DNA of 59,281 nt, taken from NCBI GenBank assembly GCA_964425585.1, contig CAYRMG010000004.1, positions 1 to 59,281 of the forward strand, written 5' to 3'. Position 1 is the first letter of the stretch, and each line of letters starts with the position of its first letter. Below are positions 41,743 to 49,486 of the stretch, piece after piece. Both the position numbers and the translations under genes were made by a program. A model generated the notes under the pieces. The model searched no databases. It worked only from the letters and a program-made list of their open reading frames with translations, and was not told where the DNA came from. Origin of the DNA: Aquifex sp964425585. Its GTDB lineage: Bacteria; Aquificota; Aquificia; Aquificales; Aquificaceae.

Positions 41743-41779
41743 TAAGATTATACCTGCGGGTGATAATATAACAATCTTA
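41743..41779. promoter_or_regulatory. Overlapping divergent promoters and inverted repeat between glyA and the IclR gene
   Basis: On the minus strand TTGTTA (41769-41774) and TATAAT (41747-41752) are 16 bp apart, 8 nt from the glyA ATG. On the plus strand TTAAGA (41742-41747) and TAATAT (41764-41769) are also 16 bp apart, 9 nt from the IclR ATG. The two promoters lie face to face in 40 bp. TAAGATT (41743-41749) and AATCTTA (41773-41779) form an outer inverted repeat, a candidate regulator site. Confidence 0.6.
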
Positions 41780-42555
41780 TGGAACACGCCCATAAAGATA
41801 TATACGTAATCCAGAATGTCCACATAGCCCTTGATATTTTGTTCCTTCTCGGGAAAAAACCATACACCTTTGAAAGGCTCCAGGAAGAACTTCGTGTTAG
41901 CAAACAAAAATTAACAAAGATTTTGAATTTTCTTAAGGAAAATGAGTGGGTTTCCTACGACGAAGAGAATAAACTCTACAGGCTCGGTATAAAAAACTTT
42001 GAGCTCGGGATGGCCTATTTAAATCACCTTGATATAAAAAAAGCTGCAAAGCCTATTCTTAACTATATAGCTGACAAGGTAAAGGAAAATGTATACCTGA
42101 CCACGCGGGTTGCTTATGAGGTTCTTTATATAGAAAGGAGTGAGGTTGACAGGGAGGTAAGAATCCTCTCCAGATACGGGAGGGTTCTTCCCCTTTATGC
42201 CTCCGCCTCGGGAAAGATTTACCTTTCACATTTTGACAAGAGGGAGATAGAGGATTATTTCAGAAGCGTGAAGTGGATAAAACACACCCCGAATACCAAA
42301 ACCCCCGAGGAGCTGAAAAGGGAACTTATGAAAATTAAGGAAGAGGGATACGCTACAAACCTTGAGGAGTATGAGGAAGAAGTTGTAAGTTCCGCAGTTC
42401 CCGTTTACGATTACGCGGGGAATGTAAAGTATACGATAACCGTCGTAGCACCATCATACAGAATGAAAGAAGAGGATTTACTCACCTGGGTTAAGGATAT
42501 CCTCAAGGAGGGGGCAAAAAAGCTTTCCGAAAAGCTGGGACGCATATCCCGCTAA
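41779..42555 (+). CDS. IclR-family transcriptional regulator
   Basis: The 258-residue protein has an N-terminal winged helix (residues 10-75, KKPYTFERLQEELRVSKQKL) and a C-terminal IclR effector domain with RYGRVLPLYASASGKI and the late SSAVPVYDYAGNVKYTITV. These are the common signatures for small organic-acid sensing. It is divergent from glyA and shares a 40-bp promoter region, so it may control glyA or itself. The ligand is unknown. Era follows 53 bp downstream with its own Shine-Dalgarno. Confidence 0.88.
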   Translation: MEHAHKDIYVIQNVHIALDILFLLGKKPYTFERLQEELRVSKQKLTKILNFLKENEWVSYDEENKLYRLGIKNFELGMAYLNHLDIKKAAKPILNYIADKVKENVYLTTRVAYEVLYIERSEVDREVRILSRYGRVLPLYASASGKIYLSHFDKREIEDYFRSVKWIKHTPNTKTPEELKRELMKIKEEGYATNLEEYEEEVVSSAVPVYDYAGNVKYTITVVAPSYRMKEEDLLTWVKDILKEGAKKLSEKLGRISR

Positions 42556-42608
42556 AAGGTTTATATTATTCGTATAAAGAAATCTAAGTAAAATAAATGG
42601 AGGTTATA

Positions 42609-43514
42609 ATGAAGGTAGGTTATGTGGCTATAGTTGGAAAACCTAATGTGGGAAAGTCAACCCTTCTTAACAACATTCTCGGAACGAAGGTATCAATAAT
42701 TACCCCCAAAGCAGGCACAACGAGAATGAGAATACTGGGGGTAAAAAACATACCCGACGAAGCCCAGATAATATTTCTTGACACACCGGGTATATATGAA
42801 CCTAAGAAGTCAGACGTTCTCGGACATTCAATGGTGGAAACCGCAAAGCAGTCCCTTGAGGAGGCGGATGTAATACTCTTTATGATAGACGCAACCGAAG
42901 GATGGAGAAAGAGAGACGAAGATATATACCAAAACTTCGTAAAACCCCTCGGAAAACCCGTTATAGTTGTTATAAACAAGATTGACAAAATAGGACCGGC
43001 TAAAAACGTCCTTCCCCTGATAGATGAGATACACAAAAAACACCCCGAGCTTACGGAAATTGTTCCCATAAGTGCCCTAAAGGGAGCAAACATAGACGAG
43101 CTCCTGAAAACCATTGTTAAATACCTTCCCGAGGGTGAGCCTCTCTTTCCCGAGGATATGATAACAGACCTGCCTCTTCGCCTTCTTGCCGCGGAGATTG
43201 TTAGGGAAAAGGCTATGATGCTAACAAGGGAGGAAGTTCCTACCTCAATAGCTGTAAAGATAGATGAGATAAAGCCGGGAGATGCTAACCCGAACATGCT
43301 TGTAATAAGGGGGGAAATTATAGTAGACAGGGAAAACCTGAAACCCATAATAATAGGAAAAAAAGGTCAAAGGCTCAAAGAAATAGGAAAGAGGGCGAGG
43401 GAAGAACTTGAGTTAATCTTAGGAAGACCGGTTTATCTTGAACTCTGGGTTAAAGTCATACCCGACTGGAGAAGAAGGCCGGAATATGTAAAACTGTTCG
43501 GTTATAGTTTTTAA
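42609..43514 (+). CDS. era: Ribosome-assembly GTPase Era
   Basis: Era binds the 3' end of 16S rRNA during 30S maturation. GKPNVGKSTLLNN is the P-loop, DTPGI G3 and NKID G4. The C-terminal KH domain includes IIIGKKGQRLKEIGKRAREE. I chose the ATG at 42609 because GGAGG lies 5 nt upstream. An in-frame ATG at 42597 would overlap that Shine-Dalgarno and add four residues. The result is 301 residues. TATAAA at 42573-42578 may be its -10. Confidence 0.96.
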   Translation: MKVGYVAIVGKPNVGKSTLLNNILGTKVSIITPKAGTTRMRILGVKNIPDEAQIIFLDTPGIYEPKKSDVLGHSMVETAKQSLEEADVILFMIDATEGWRKRDEDIYQNFVKPLGKPVIVVINKIDKIGPAKNVLPLIDEIHKKHPELTEIVPISALKGANIDELLKTIVKYLPEGEPLFPEDMITDLPLRLLAAEIVREKAMMLTREEVPTSIAVKIDEIKPGDANPNMLVIRGEIIVDRENLKPIIIGKKGQRLKEIGKRAREELELILGRPVYLELWVKVIPDWRRRPEYVKLFGYSF

Positions 43515-43542
43515 TTAGTAATTATTATTAGGAGGTAGAGAT

Positions 43543-44424
43543 ATGGGTTGGACTTTGAGAACCGTAATCTTGCTGGGACTTCTTACAGGTCTTCTGATGG
43601 CCATAGGGGGAATTATAGGCGGAACAGCCGGAATGCTTATAGCCCTTATTATTGCGGGTTTTATGAACTTTATGAGTTACTGGTTTTCCGACAAGATTGT
43701 CCTCACCATGTATGGAGCAAGAGAGATACCCTATGAGGAAGCTCCTTGGCTTCACCAAATGGTTGAAGAGCTTGCAAGAAGGGCAAATATGCCCAAACCA
43801 AAGATATACCTCGTTCCCATGGAACAACCCAATGCTTTTGCAACGGGAAGAGGACCCGGACATGCAGCCGTAGCGGTAACGAGGGGAATTCTGGAAATAC
43901 TTGAGCCCGAAGAGCTGAAAGGTGTTCTTGCTCACGAACTTGCCCACATAAAGAACAGGGACGTTTTAGTAGCTACGATAGCCGCAACTATAGCGGGAGC
44001 AATAGGATTTTTAGCAAATATGGCACAATGGGCTTTATTCTTCGGTGCTATGGGAAGGGATGAAGAAGAGGAAGGTGGTAATGGTTTGGCGGAACTTTTA
44101 GCTTCAATTGTAATGATTATCATCGTTCCGATAATAGCAACCCTTATACAGCTTGCGGTTTCAAGGGCAAGGGAATATATGGCCGATGAAACGGGGGCAA
44201 AGATATGCGGTTGCCCGGTGGCTCTTGCAAGGGCACTTAAAAAGATAGAGGAATACGTTATGCAGGTCCCTGAAAACGTTAATCCCGGAACGGCACACCT
44301 ATTTATTGAAAATCCCCTAAAAGGCGGCGGAATTATGGAGCTTCTCTCTACGCACCCGTCAACGGAAAAGAGAATCCAAAGGCTGTGTGAGCTTGCGAGG
44401 AAGATGGGTCAGGAGTGTATATAA
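43543..44424 (+). CDS. htpX: Membrane zinc metalloprotease HtpX
   Basis: HtpX is a membrane protease of the M48 family involved in quality control of membrane proteins. VLAHELAHIKNRD is the HExxH zinc motif, and the third ligand is in YMADETGA. Two N-terminal and two central transmembrane helices fit the family. It is 293 residues long and has a strong AGGAGG Shine-Dalgarno 7-8 nt before the ATG. Its stop overlaps the TATAAT of the next gene. Confidence 0.95.
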   Translation: MGWTLRTVILLGLLTGLLMAIGGIIGGTAGMLIALIIAGFMNFMSYWFSDKIVLTMYGAREIPYEEAPWLHQMVEELARRANMPKPKIYLVPMEQPNAFATGRGPGHAAVAVTRGILEILEPEELKGVLAHELAHIKNRDVLVATIAATIAGAIGFLANMAQWALFFGAMGRDEEEEGGNGLAELLASIVMIIIVPIIATLIQLAVSRAREYMADETGAKICGCPVALARALKKIEEYVMQVPENVNPGTAHLFIENPLKGGGIMELLSTHPSTEKRIQRLCELARKMGQECI

Positions 44425-44425
44425 T
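44420..44425 (+). promoter_or_regulatory. Putative -10 of the pspA gene
   Basis: A perfect TATAAT straddles the htpX stop codon and ends 7 nt before the ATG at 44433. No Shine-Dalgarno precedes that ATG. It suggests separate, leaderless transcription of pspA from within htpX. Confidence 0.5.
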
Positions 44426-44432
44426 TTAATGG

Positions 44433-45071
44433 ATGCTAAAGCTCATAGTAGTAAGGCATGCGGAAAGTGAATGGAATCCCATAGGAAGGTATCAGGGGCT
44501 TTTAGACCCGGACCTTACAGAAAGGGGGGTTATGCAAGCGCAAAGGCTCGCGGAAGCTCTAAAAAAGGAAAAAATAGACCTCCTCTTTTCTTCCCCCCTT
44601 AAAAGAACTTTTAGAACGGCGCGGATAATAGGGGAAAAATTAGGCCTTGAGCCGATAAAGGAAGAGAGGATTATAGAAATAGACCACGGGGTTTGGTCGG
44701 GAAAGCTCGTTGAGGAAGTGAAAAAACTCTATCCCGAGGATTTTGAGCTCTGGCTTAAAGAACCCCACAAGGTAAAGTTTCCCCAAGGGGAAACACTCCG
44801 AGATGTTTACAACAGGGTTAAGGACTTCCTTGAGGATATTCTCAAGAAGTATAACGGGAAAACCGTTGCCATCGTCTCGCACACGGTTCCTATACGATGT
44901 CTTTACTGTGCGGTTCTTGAGATTGACCTTTCTAAGTTCTGGAGCTTCGGGTGTGATAATGCCTCTTACTCGGTGGTATACTTAGATGCAGAGGGTAGAA
45001 ATGTGATTCAAAAGTTAAACATTACCTGCCATTTGGGGGAACTTTATGTTGAAGCCCATAAGGCTCTTTAG
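44433..45071 (+). CDS. pspA: Metal-independent phosphoserine phosphatase, histidine-phosphatase type
   Basis: The 212-residue protein belongs to the phosphoglycerate-mutase-like histidine phosphatases: RHAESEWN with catalytic H9, SSPLKRTFRTA, EIDHGVWSG, and SHTVPIR with the second histidine. It is strikingly similar, from memory, to the Hydrogenobacter thermophilus phosphoserine phosphatase PspA, which completes serine synthesis without Mg2+. The CDNASYSVV and NITCHLGELYVEAHKAL C-terminal block strengthens this. PGM activity is the alternative. GlyA uses its product. It overlaps the TPR gene by 26 bp. Confidence 0.9.
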   Translation: MLKLIVVRHAESEWNPIGRYQGLLDPDLTERGVMQAQRLAEALKKEKIDLLFSSPLKRTFRTARIIGEKLGLEPIKEERIIEIDHGVWSGKLVEEVKKLYPEDFELWLKEPHKVKFPQGETLRDVYNRVKDFLEDILKKYNGKTVAIVSHTVPIRCLYCAVLEIDLSKFWSFGCDNASYSVVYLDAEGRNVIQKLNITCHLGELYVEAHKAL

Positions 45072-47613
45072 CCTCTTAATATTGTTAATATCTCCCGTTT
45101 TTTCCCAAGAGCTGAAAAAGGAACTTACCCTGAAGGTTAAAGTTCATGAGATTCTAAGAGTTGAAAAGCCCACAATAACCCTCCCGGATAAACTCTCTTA
45201 TAGAGTTCCGACATTCCGTTATGAGGGAAAAGACTTATCCTATCTATTTTTTGAGCCTCCCAAAAGGCTTGAAGAAGTTGAGTTATACGAACCCAAAACC
45301 GAGGGATGCGGAGCTCCCAAGGAACAGATTCTATACACAAAGGCTGTAAAAGAGTATAAGAAAGGAAACCTAATCGGTGCGGAAGAGTATGTAAAGAAAC
45401 TCCTTTCCCTGCCTCCTTCTCCCTTCAGAAATGCGGGATACTACATACTCGGGCTTATACAGTATAAAAGAGGGTATGAAAAAGAAGCCTTGAGGTATTT
45501 CAAAGAAGGGTGCACCACACTGCATACATACAGGGATGCTTCCTGTGAAAGCTTTTACGCCCTTTATTACATAACGAAAGGAAAACCTTACAAAACTCAG
45601 GAACCTCTCCTCTGGAACTACGTTTACCTCATAGGCGGAGAAGGAAGGATACCGGAGAATCCCCTCACGGAGTGTGAAAAATACACCTTTAAACGGTATT
45701 GCGGATATGTGAATGACTTCATAAGAGGTGAGATAAACGAGGAATATAAAGAGAGCACACTTCTGAGAAAAGCTGTTTTACTTTACAAGAGCGGAAACCT
45801 GGAAGAGGCGGAGAAAATTTTTGAGAGATTTTCCCGTAAATTAATCCCCCACAGGGATGCGGTCTTTTATTACCTTTCATTAATATCTATAAAGAAAGGG
45901 GATTACGACAAAGCTCTCAAGAGGGTTCTCCTACTTGAGACGCTAAACGAAAAACTTGCAAAAGATATATATCTTCTACTTGCCTTGAAAAATCCCGAGT
46001 TTGCGGAATTCGTTTATGAGAAGACAAAGGCAAAGGAAATATTAAGATACGCGGGAATAAAAGCTTACAATAACGGTGAGTATAATAAAGCGATAAGCTA
46101 CTTTGAAAAATCGGGAGATTACTTTTATGCAGCTCTCGCATCTCTTTGGCTCGGGAACTACGAAAAAGCTTATGAATACCTAAAAAAGGATAAAAAGGAT
46201 ACGGGACTGTATTACAAAGTTTTCCTTGAAGTGTTATACAGACTTGATAAGGAAAATGAGCTAAAGGAAACGCTTGAAAAGATAAAGGAAAAATTTCCCG
46301 AACTTTACGCGGAGTATTACGGCTGGTATCTATTTAAAAAAGGCAAGTGGAAAGAAGCCGTAAAGTTCTTTAAAAATCCTTACTACAAGGCCATAGCTTA
46401 CTTTAACGCGGGTGATTACGAAAAAGTTCTTGAGATATTGAGAAATAAAAACGATTACAAATCAAGGATACTAAAGGCAAAAGCGGCAATAGCACTGGGA
46501 AAGGGATTGCTCGCGAGGAGATTTTTATTTAACGAGACCCCCGAGGAGCTATACCTTTCGGGACTGAGCTACTTTATAGAGGGGAATTATGAAAAGGCTA
46601 TTCTTTACTTTAACAAAGCTGCAAAGGATAAGAATTACGAGATAAAAGCTCTGGTCAAGCTTGCGGATTCATACTACAATATGGGAAGAAAAGAGGAAGC
46701 TAAAGCGGTCTACAGGTTAATATTAAGCAAGTATAAGAACAGCGAAGAGGTAAAAAATGCCCTTATAGGTCTTGCACAGATTGAGAGTGAGAATCCTTCC
46801 AAGGAAATAGAGAAAATCGTTGAGGAGTTTGAAAGAAGGTTTCCGAACAGCCCGCTTCTGCCCGAGCTGAAACTCCAGTTGGCACGGTATTACGCAAAGG
46901 AAGGTAGGAAGATAGAAGCCCAGTTTATACTCAGGAAACTTATAAACAATCCCGAGTATAGGGAAAGGGCGCTCTTTGAGCTTGCAAGGATAACGGAAGA
47001 CCCCGAGGAAAAGGAAAAAATACTTCTTGACCTCATAAGCTCAAAAGATAAGGTAATAAGCGAAAAAGCTTTCAATGAATTGAAAACGCTCTACGAAAAA
47101 GAGAATAACCTTCTTAAGCTTGCCAGACTCCTTGAAAAGAGAGGAGACGAGGGAAAGATAAAAGCCATAACGCTTTACCTGAAGATAGACAGGATAAAGG
47201 ATGCGGAAAGGCTATTTAAAGATTTGTATAAGAAGTATCCCGAGCTTGAGGAATTGAAAGAAATCGCATTAAAGCTTTACGAGAAAACCCGTAAAAAACA
47301 TTACCTTGACATAGCTTACAAAAGTGCGAATGAAGATGTGTTCTTAAAGGCATCATACTACTTAGGAAATTACTATTACAAAAGGAACAAAAGAAAAGCC
47401 CTTGATTACCTCCTTGAGGTTGTCTATTCGGAGAAAAGAGAGCTTCCCTTTTACAAAAGGGCTGTATTTATGAGTGCGGAAATTTTGAGAAAGATGGGAG
47501 CTTATAAGGATGCCTCCTGTATTCTTGAGCGACTAAAAGGGGTAGAACTTGAGAGCTGGGAAAGGGAAAAGTTATTAGAATTAAAGAAAGGGCTCCCCGC
47601 TTGCGGAGGTTAA
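45046..47613 (+). CDS. Large TPR-repeat protein with signal peptide
   Basis: The 855-residue protein has an N-terminal signal (LFSLLILLISPVFSQE) and many degenerate TPR-like helical pairs from about residue 95 to the end (YKKGNLIGAEEYVKKLL, YNNGEYNKAISYFEKSGDY). A distinctive N-terminal segment of about 60 residues and early cysteines (EGCGAPKE) are also present. It is likely periplasmic. It is coupled to ExbB- and ExbD-like genes downstream (3-bp gaps), so it may be the effector of that motor complex. The start lies inside pspA with a GGGGGA 6 nt upstream. Confidence 0.75.
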   Translation: MLKPIRLFSLLILLISPVFSQELKKELTLKVKVHEILRVEKPTITLPDKLSYRVPTFRYEGKDLSYLFFEPPKRLEEVELYEPKTEGCGAPKEQILYTKAVKEYKKGNLIGAEEYVKKLLSLPPSPFRNAGYYILGLIQYKRGYEKEALRYFKEGCTTLHTYRDASCESFYALYYITKGKPYKTQEPLLWNYVYLIGGEGRIPENPLTECEKYTFKRYCGYVNDFIRGEINEEYKESTLLRKAVLLYKSGNLEEAEKIFERFSRKLIPHRDAVFYYLSLISIKKGDYDKALKRVLLLETLNEKLAKDIYLLLALKNPEFAEFVYEKTKAKEILRYAGIKAYNNGEYNKAISYFEKSGDYFYAALASLWLGNYEKAYEYLKKDKKDTGLYYKVFLEVLYRLDKENELKETLEKIKEKFPELYAEYYGWYLFKKGKWKEAVKFFKNPYYKAIAYFNAGDYEKVLEILRNKNDYKSRILKAKAAIALGKGLLARRFLFNETPEELYLSGLSYFIEGNYEKAILYFNKAAKDKNYEIKALVKLADSYYNMGRKEEAKAVYRLILSKYKNSEEVKNALIGLAQIESENPSKEIEKIVEEFERRFPNSPLLPELKLQLARYYAKEGRKIEAQFILRKLINNPEYRERALFELARITEDPEEKEKILLDLISSKDKVISEKAFNELKTLYEKENNLLKLARLLEKRGDEGKIKAITLYLKIDRIKDAERLFKDLYKKYPELEELKEIALKLYEKTRKKHYLDIAYKSANEDVFLKASYYLGNYYYKRNKRKALDYLLEVVYSEKRELPFYKRAVFMSAEILRKMGAYKDASCILERLKGVELESWEREKLLELKKGLPACGG

Positions 47614-47616
47614 CTT

Positions 47617-48231
47617 ATGGATTTATTGCTTTCCTGGATTGAAAAGGGCGGAATGGTAATGTATCCCCTTTTACTCCTTTCTATACTTTCCTGGTATGTA
47701 ATTATTGAAAGAGCTTTTAACCTGAGATTTAGAAATTTAATTCCCCAAAATTTAAATGAACTCAAAACGCTTATACAGAAAGGAGATTACGAAAGTGCCC
47801 ACAAAATCGCAAGTGTTACAGACCATCCCTTCACAAGGGCGATTTCGGTCGTTTTAGAGGAATACCTGAAAGGCAGAAAAGAAAAAGGATACCTCATTCA
47901 GCTTATGGAAGCGGAACTCTCCGACATAGTTCCCAAGGTTGAGAGAAACCTCCCTATTTTATCAACTACAGCATCCGTAGCTCCACTTTTGGGACTTTTC
48001 GGAACGATAACGGGGCTCATAAAGGTGTTTCAGGCTTACTCCTTAACCTCCCATGAGCAGGCTATTAACCTCCTTGCTAAGGGAATAAGCGAAGTTCTTG
48101 TGGCTGCAGCAACCGGCCTCGGTGTGGCAATACCTGCACTAATCTTTTACTGGATATACAAGGTTGTAGGAAATACAATTCTTGAAAGGATTGAAAAAGA
48201 GGCAAAGGAAATTATCAACTCTTTGGAGTGA
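47617..48231 (+). CDS. MotA/TolQ/ExbB-family proton channel subunit
   Basis: The 204-residue membrane protein has one N-terminal helix (GGMVMYPLLLLSILSWYVII), a cytoplasmic loop and two later helices. Its hallmark block is LLGLFGTITGLIKVFQAYS and LVAAATGLGVAIPALIFY. With the ExbD-like protein it forms the proton channel that powers Ton, Tol or related periplasmic effectors. No TonB or TolA gene follows. ExbB and TolQ cannot be told apart here. Confidence 0.88.
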   Translation: MDLLLSWIEKGGMVMYPLLLLSILSWYVIIERAFNLRFRNLIPQNLNELKTLIQKGDYESAHKIASVTDHPFTRAISVVLEEYLKGRKEKGYLIQLMEAELSDIVPKVERNLPILSTTASVAPLLGLFGTITGLIKVFQAYSLTSHEQAINLLAKGISEVLVAAATGLGVAIPALIFYWIYKVVGNTILERIEKEAKEIINSLE

Positions 48232-48234
48232 AAC

Positions 48235-48636
48235 ATGAACCTGAGAAGAAGAAAAAGGCTTTCCGATGAGGAAAAAGCTTATATAGACGTAGTTCCTCTA
48301 GTTGATACGCTTCTTGCGGTATTTCTTTTCTTAGCTATTCTTGCATTCCATTCTCCCGAAACATTTATAGCCATTAAACTCCCCTTTGCGGAAACGGGAG
48401 AAAAAATGGATATAACCGCGTTAAAAATTCAGATAGACGATAAGGGGAATTACATTATAAACGGAAAAAGGGTGGAGCTTAAATATATTGAAGAATTAAT
48501 AAAGAAAGAAAAACCTCAATACATCATAATAGAGGCGGACAGGGATACAAAGCATAAATTTGTCGTAAAGTTAATGGATTTGGCAAGAAAAAACGGAATT
48601 GAAGATGTAATAATAGCTGTAAGAAAGGAACGGTGA
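48235..48636 (+). CDS. ExbD/TolR-family proton channel subunit
   Basis: The 133-residue protein has a short cytoplasmic start (RRRKRLSDEEKAYIDVVPLVD), one membrane helix with the conserved VDTLLAVFLFLAILAF, where the D is the proton carrier, and a periplasmic domain (YIIIEADRDTKHKFVVKLMD). This matches ExbD/TolR. It completes the TPR-ExbB-ExbD cluster. Its end is 4 bp from convergent coaE. Confidence 0.88.
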   Translation: MNLRRRKRLSDEEKAYIDVVPLVDTLLAVFLFLAILAFHSPETFIAIKLPFAETGEKMDITALKIQIDDKGNYIINGKRVELKYIEELIKKEKPQYIIIEADRDTKHKFVVKLMDLARKNGIEDVIIAVRKER

Positions 48637-48640
48637 GATT

Positions 48641-49231
48641 TTAGGGGTCGGATTTTAGTTTTTCAAAAACTTCCTTAACTTGCTTAAAGGTCTCTTGAAT
48701 ACTTCCCGAGTTGTCTATAACGTAATCCGCAAACTTTACCTTTTCCTCTATGGGTTTTTGGTATTTCCATCTCCTTTCAAAGTCTTCCTCGCTCATTCCC
48801 CTCTTTAGAGCCCTTTTTTTACAAATTTCGTAAGGAGCATAAACAACTATCAGTTTATCAAAGTTCTTATAACTCCCTTTCTCAACAAGCAGTGAAGCCT
48901 CAAGTATGAATACGGCATCTTCGGGAAGTTTTTTTATAATCTTCTCAATCTCCTCGTATAGGGCTTTATGGGTTATCCCTTCAAGCAGTCTTAGTTTTTC
49001 CTTATCCTTAAAAACGATGTCCGCTAACTTTTTCCTGTCTATATTTCCTTTTTCGTCCAGTATTCTGTTTCCGAAAAGGGAAATGACCTTCTCATAAACG
49101 GGATGTCCTTTTTCGTAAAAGGAATGTATTACCTTGTCCGCATCCACGACGTAAGCCCCGAGGGAGCGAAACATATCCGCAACCGTTGATTTTCCGCAAC
49201 CTATGTTTCCCGTAAGACCTACTTTTTTCAC
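48641..49231 (-). CDS. coaE: Dephospho-CoA kinase
   Basis: CoaE phosphorylates dephospho-CoA in the last step of CoA synthesis. VGLTGNIGCGKSTVADMF is the P-loop start, DADKVIH and WKYQKP are family blocks. The frame is open to an ATG at 49285, but homology begins at KKVGLTG. I therefore chose the GTG at 49231, giving 197 residues and leaving 44 bp to the divergent rpmB. No Shine-Dalgarno is evident. The 18 residues upstream would be encoded in promoter sequence of rpmB. Confidence 0.92.
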   Translation of the reverse strand: MKKVGLTGNIGCGKSTVADMFRSLGAYVVDADKVIHSFYEKGHPVYEKVISLFGNRILDEKGNIDRKKLADIVFKDKEKLRLLEGITHKALYEEIEKIIKKLPEDAVFILEASLLVEKGSYKNFDKLIVVYAPYEICKKRALKRGMSEEDFERRWKYQKPIEEKVKFADYVIDNSGSIQETFKQVKEVFEKLKSDP

Positions 49232-49243
49232 GTTAGGATTTAG

Positions 49244-49249
49244 TATAAT
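49244..49249 (+). promoter_or_regulatory. Putative -10 of rpmB
   Basis: TATAAT lies 26 bp before the rpmB ATG and is followed by an AAGGAGGT Shine-Dalgarno, so this gene has an ordinary short leader. The -35 would be the TTTTTC at about 49223-49228, a weak match with a 15-bp spacer. Confidence 0.45.
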
Positions 49250-49275
49250 AATTCCCTCTTGAAGGAGGTAATGGA

Positions 49276-49482
49276 ATGGCTGCATGTGAGATATGCGGTA
49301 AAAGGGCTGTTGTAGGAAGACGCGTAACTTTCTCGGGTGAGAGAAACAGGAGAATATTTAAACCCAACGTTCACAAAATGAGGGTAATGCTCCCCGACGG
49401 AACGGTTAAGAGAATTTACGTATGCACAAAATGCCTGAAAGCGGGTAAGGTAATGAAAGCCCCGAGAATTCCTAAAGAGTGA
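49276..49482 (+). CDS. rpmB: 50S ribosomal protein L28
   Basis: The 68-residue protein has the L28 core KRAVVGRRVTFSGERNRR and a zinc-ribbon form with CEICG and CTKC, the cysteine-containing C+ type. An AAGGAGGT Shine-Dalgarno lies 7-8 nt before the ATG. The coaE gene is divergent. The length is normal for a bacterial L28 of this class. Confidence 0.96.
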   Translation: MAACEICGKRAVVGRRVTFSGERNRRIFKPNVHKMRVMLPDGTVKRIYVCTKCLKAGKVMKAPRIPKE

Positions 49483-49486
49483 TTTT

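Noticed and set aside
42620..43348. Minus-strand open frame of 242 codons opposite era
   Set aside because: It mirrors the era codons, is serine-rich and low-complexity in feel, and lacks a ribosome site or family motif.
48641..49285. ATG at 49285 as start of coaE
   Set aside because: It would add 18 residues without homology, overlapping the rpmB start and its promoter; the GTG at 49231 sits right at the beginning of the kinase fold.
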